Assembly (NCBI GenBank): GCA_016712595.1
Contig: JADJQT010000001.1
Span: forward strand, 248,001 to 312,000
Direction: 5' to 3'
DNA: 64,000 nt
DNA from: Rhodospirillales bacterium
GTDB taxonomy: Bacteria > Pseudomonadota > Alphaproteobacteria > Rhodospirillales > Defluviicoccaceae
Shown: positions 61,906 through 64,000 of the stretch, piece by piece
Numbering within the stretch: position 1 is the stretch's first letter
Layout: every line of letters starts with the position of its first letter
Program-made: the position numbers and the translations under genes
Notes under the pieces: generated by a model
What the model was told of the DNA's origin: nothing
Databases searched by the model: none
Seen by the model: only the letters and a program-made list of their open reading frames with translations

Positions 61906-63237
61906 ATGATCGGACGGCCCACCGATGATGCGAAGGCGGAACGGCAAGCGCGAATATTGCCGCCGGCGCCGCTCGGAAAACTGCCCCCCCAGCCGTGGAT
62001 GGAAGCCGCGGAGACCCAGCAGGTGTTGCGGGCATTGGCCGCTGACGGGGCGGAGGTGCGGTTCATCGGCGGGTGCGTGCGCGATGCGATCCTCAAGCGC
62101 CCGGTGCATGACATCGACCTGGCTTTGGCACGGCGGCCGGATCAGGTCGTCTCGCTGCTCCAGCGAGCGGGGATCAAGGCTGTCCCGACCGGAATTGATC
62201 ACGGCACGGTCACGGCATTGCTGGGCGCCATGCAATTCGAGATCACCAGCCTGCGCGTCGATGTCGAGAGCTTCGGCCGCCGTGCCCGGATCGCTTACAC
62301 CGACGACTGGATTGCCGATGCTGCCCGTCGCGACTTTACCTTCAATGCGCTTTCGAGCACGCCAAACGGGGACATCTACGATTATTTCGATGGTATGGAC
62401 GATCTCGCTTACGGGCGCGTGCGGTTCGTCGGCAAGGCTGAGGAACGAATTGGCGAAGATGTTCTGCGTCTGTTGCGGTTCTTCCGCTTCTACGCCTGGT
62501 ACGGCCGCCCGCCGATTGATCAAGGCGCGCTCATCGCCTGCCGCGATGGAGCGGAAAAGATCAGCATGTTGTCTGGAGAACGGGTGCGCGGCGAGGTATT
62601 TCGCACACTGATGGCGCCTGATCCCGGCGATGTTTTCGACCTGATGCGCACATGGCGAGTGCTCGAGCATGTTCTGCCAGAAGCGAAGGATACCGCACGG
62701 CTGAAGATGCTGAGCTGGCTCGATACCCGGGCGATCCGCCTCGAAAGCGTCACCGCCGATCCGTTGCGCCGTCTTGGCGCACTGATCACGCAGGACAAAT
62801 TCGCGGCGACGCGCATTGCGGATCGGCTAAAACTGTCCAATCGGCAGCGCGAGCGGCTCAGCGTGATGATGAGCGAGCCGGGCGCGGTCAATCCCGACGC
62901 CGATGCCGATACGATTGCCCGGGCGCTCTACCGCCTTGGCGCGGAGGCGGCGCGAGACCAAGCCTTGCTTTCCTGGGCGGGGGAGCTTTGTGAGACGCCG
63001 CGCGCGCCCCAAGGACGGAATGCCCGCTGGATTGACCTGCTGCAACGGATTGATTCGTGGCAGCCGGTCGCCTTTCCGCTCAAGGGACGCGACGCCCAGG
63101 CTCTGGGCCTGGCCGCCGGGCCGGGCATGGGGGCGTTGCTCAAAGAGGTGCAGGCGTGGTGGGAGAACGACGGTTGCCGTGCCGGATACGACGCCTGTCT
63201 TGAACACCTGGGCACGCTGATCCGGGCCAGACAGTAG
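61906..63237 (+). CDS. tRNA nucleotidyltransferase/poly(A) polymerase family protein
   Basis: 443 residues, class II nucleotidyltransferase. N-terminal motif RFIGGCVRDAILKRPVHDID holds the metal-binding DxD. The next region reads RRDFTFNALSSTPNGDIYDY, then EDVLRLLRFFRFYAWYGRP. It adds CCA to tRNA or poly(A) to RNA; the family division cannot be settled from sequence alone. The alphaproteobacterial form is often annotated as CCA tRNA nucleotidyltransferase. Confidence 0.9.
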   Translation: MIGRPTDDAKAERQARILPPAPLGKLPPQPWMEAAETQQVLRALAADGAEVRFIGGCVRDAILKRPVHDIDLALARRPDQVVSLLQRAGIKAVPTGIDHGTVTALLGAMQFEITSLRVDVESFGRRARIAYTDDWIADAARRDFTFNALSSTPNGDIYDYFDGMDDLAYGRVRFVGKAEERIGEDVLRLLRFFRFYAWYGRPPIDQGALIACRDGAEKISMLSGERVRGEVFRTLMAPDPGDVFDLMRTWRVLEHVLPEAKDTARLKMLSWLDTRAIRLESVTADPLRRLGALITQDKFAATRIADRLKLSNRQRERLSVMMSEPGAVNPDADADTIARALYRLGAEAARDQALLSWAGELCETPRAPQGRNARWIDLLQRIDSWQPVAFPLKGRDAQALGLAAGPGMGALLKEVQAWWENDGCRAGYDACLEHLGTLIRARQ

Positions 63238-63288
63238 ACGCGGATCGCTCCCGGTTCACAGCAACACAGGATTTCTCGGGCTCTGTCA

Positions 63289-63383
63289 GTTGTTCGGGTG
63301 AACCCCGCTCAGGGATGGGTGGACGCTGACGTCGGCGGTATTGAGCGGGTTGCGCCGCCAAGGGGGCATCTGCGACCTCGGCC
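63289..63383 (+). repeat. Dispersed 95-base repeat, right copy
   Basis: Matches 39643-39737 in reverse at 77 of 95 positions with no gaps. It lies between the tRNA nucleotidyltransferase and the IS6 remnant. Its origin is unknown. Confidence 0.75.
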
Positions 63384-63403
63384 CAGGACGCACACACCAG
63401 GGT

Positions 63404-63625
63404 TTAAGTAACTCGGTATTCGACAGCGGGGCGGTGATCGCGGAGGAGGGGGAAGAGGTTGGCGATCGGATCGTGGACGGCAAGGAAGCGTCGGCCATGT
63501 TGGGATGACTTGAACCGCTTCATCTGTCGTTCTCGCCGGCACAGTACCAGGACATCGAGCGCGAAGCCGTCTCGATCAACCACACGCCAGAGATAAGGGT
63601 GCTTTCCGGCGATGGTGACTGAAGT
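63404..63625 (-). pseudogene. IS6-family transposase, internally deleted remnant
   Basis: On the minus strand, TIAGKHPYLWRVVDRDGFAL is the central DDE part of an IS6-type transposase and QHGRRFLAVHDPIANLFPLL is its C-terminal end. Between these the last catalytic residues are missing, so an in-frame deletion joined the two parts. It continues to a stop at 63404. Confidence 0.75.
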
Positions 63626-63725
63626 GGACCCCTTTGGTGGAACCACTGGATCGTCGTTCCTGATGTACCCATCCGGCGAGGGCCGCGGCTGGAGTGGGTT
63701 GCCGGACCGGCGCAGTTGTGAGCGG

Positions 63726-64000
63726 CTATGCGGCGGTGCTGATTGGCTCTGGTGCCTGCCAGTTCCAGGGCAGCAGCTCGTGGATGCGGCTGGTGGGGTG
63801 GCCGGGAAGGCGGGCGAGGACGGAGGCCAACCAGGCGCGGGGATCGATGCCGTTCAGCTTCGCCGTCTCGATCAGGGTGTACATGGCCGCGGCACGGCAG
63901 CCGCCTTCGTTGGAGCCGGCGAAGGTCCAATTCCGTCTGCCGACGGCGATGCCACGCAACGCGCGTTCCGCGGCGTTGTTCGAGAGGCAACCCCTGCCGT
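63726..64000 (-). pseudogene. IS66-family transposase, C-terminal part cut by window edge
   Basis: The frame is open from the window end to a stop at 63726. It reads SNNAAERALRGIAVGRRNWT, FAGSNEGGCRAAAMYTLIET and LPGHPTSRIHELLPWNW, the C-terminal end of IS66 TnpC. The element extends past 64000, so it may be complete or broken beyond the edge; I list it as partial. Confidence 0.8.

Noticed and set aside
1..64000. CRISPR arrays, rRNA and tRNA genes
   Set aside because: No spaced direct repeats, cas genes, rRNA-like blocks or cloverleaf with a T-loop were found; the RTX and low-complexity repeats are protein-coding.

Overview
The window is GC-rich alphaproteobacterial chromosome. The gene content and order point to Rhodospirillales or a close relative: an alphaproteobacterial porin, DUF3576-leuS-lptE-holA, mnmE-mnmG-rsmG-parA-parB, rho-hemJ-hemH-hemE and maf-aroE-coaE-dnaQ-secB-fxsA-timA-mltA-smr. 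The order is inferred from gene families only; there is no 16S gene in the window.

Layout. 1-13.3 kb is conserved housekeeping: a cut sulfotransferase, a porin, then leuS-lptE-holA on the plus strand converging on a minus-strand operon (DUF6489, ferredoxin, mnmE, mnmG, rsmG, parA, parB). Two near-perfect parS sites lie inside that operon, exactly on the start codons of mnmG and rsmG. 13.4-39.3 kb is mostly accessory or metabolic: a YyaL-type protein, DNA repair and nuclease genes (ogt, thermonuclease, radC), a 3-hydroxybutyrate-oligomer hydrolase, a SIR2-like protein coupled to an alpha/beta hydrolase, a secreted RTX beta-roll protein, ilvD, a GGDEF-EAL protein, and a GMC oxidoreductase facing a PQQ-type sugar dehydrogenase fused to a diheme cytochrome across a 1 kb AT-rich gap. 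cspA, coq7 and dsbB follow. 39.6-41.9 kb is a graveyard of insertion sequences: an IS1182-type element with two frameshifts inserted in a secreted-protein gene, then IS3 and IS630 remnants.

42-58 kb is the core of the window. rho, hemJ, hemH and hemE run leftward, and maf, aroE, coaE and dnaQ run rightward. The 455-base gap between hemE and maf carries several DnaA-box-like sequences. This matches the place of the chromosomal origin in Caulobacter and relatives, so the gap is proposed as oriC, with the parABS locus about 38 kb away. The right side continues with secB, fxsA, timA, mltA, smr, thrC, an M16 peptidase, a phosphatase, ahcY and a CCA/poly(A) polymerase family gene. The window ends in IS6 and IS66 remnants beside a second copy of a 95-base repeat also found near the IS1182 element.

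The genes together describe origin-proximal replication, segregation and tRNA-modification functions, heme synthesis and envelope biogenesis, interrupted by acquired oxidative and storage-polymer metabolism. No rRNA, tRNA or CRISPR was found. The best candidates for follow-up are the origin, the parS/start-codon overlap, the SIR2-hydrolase pair and the dehydrogenase-cytochrome fusion.
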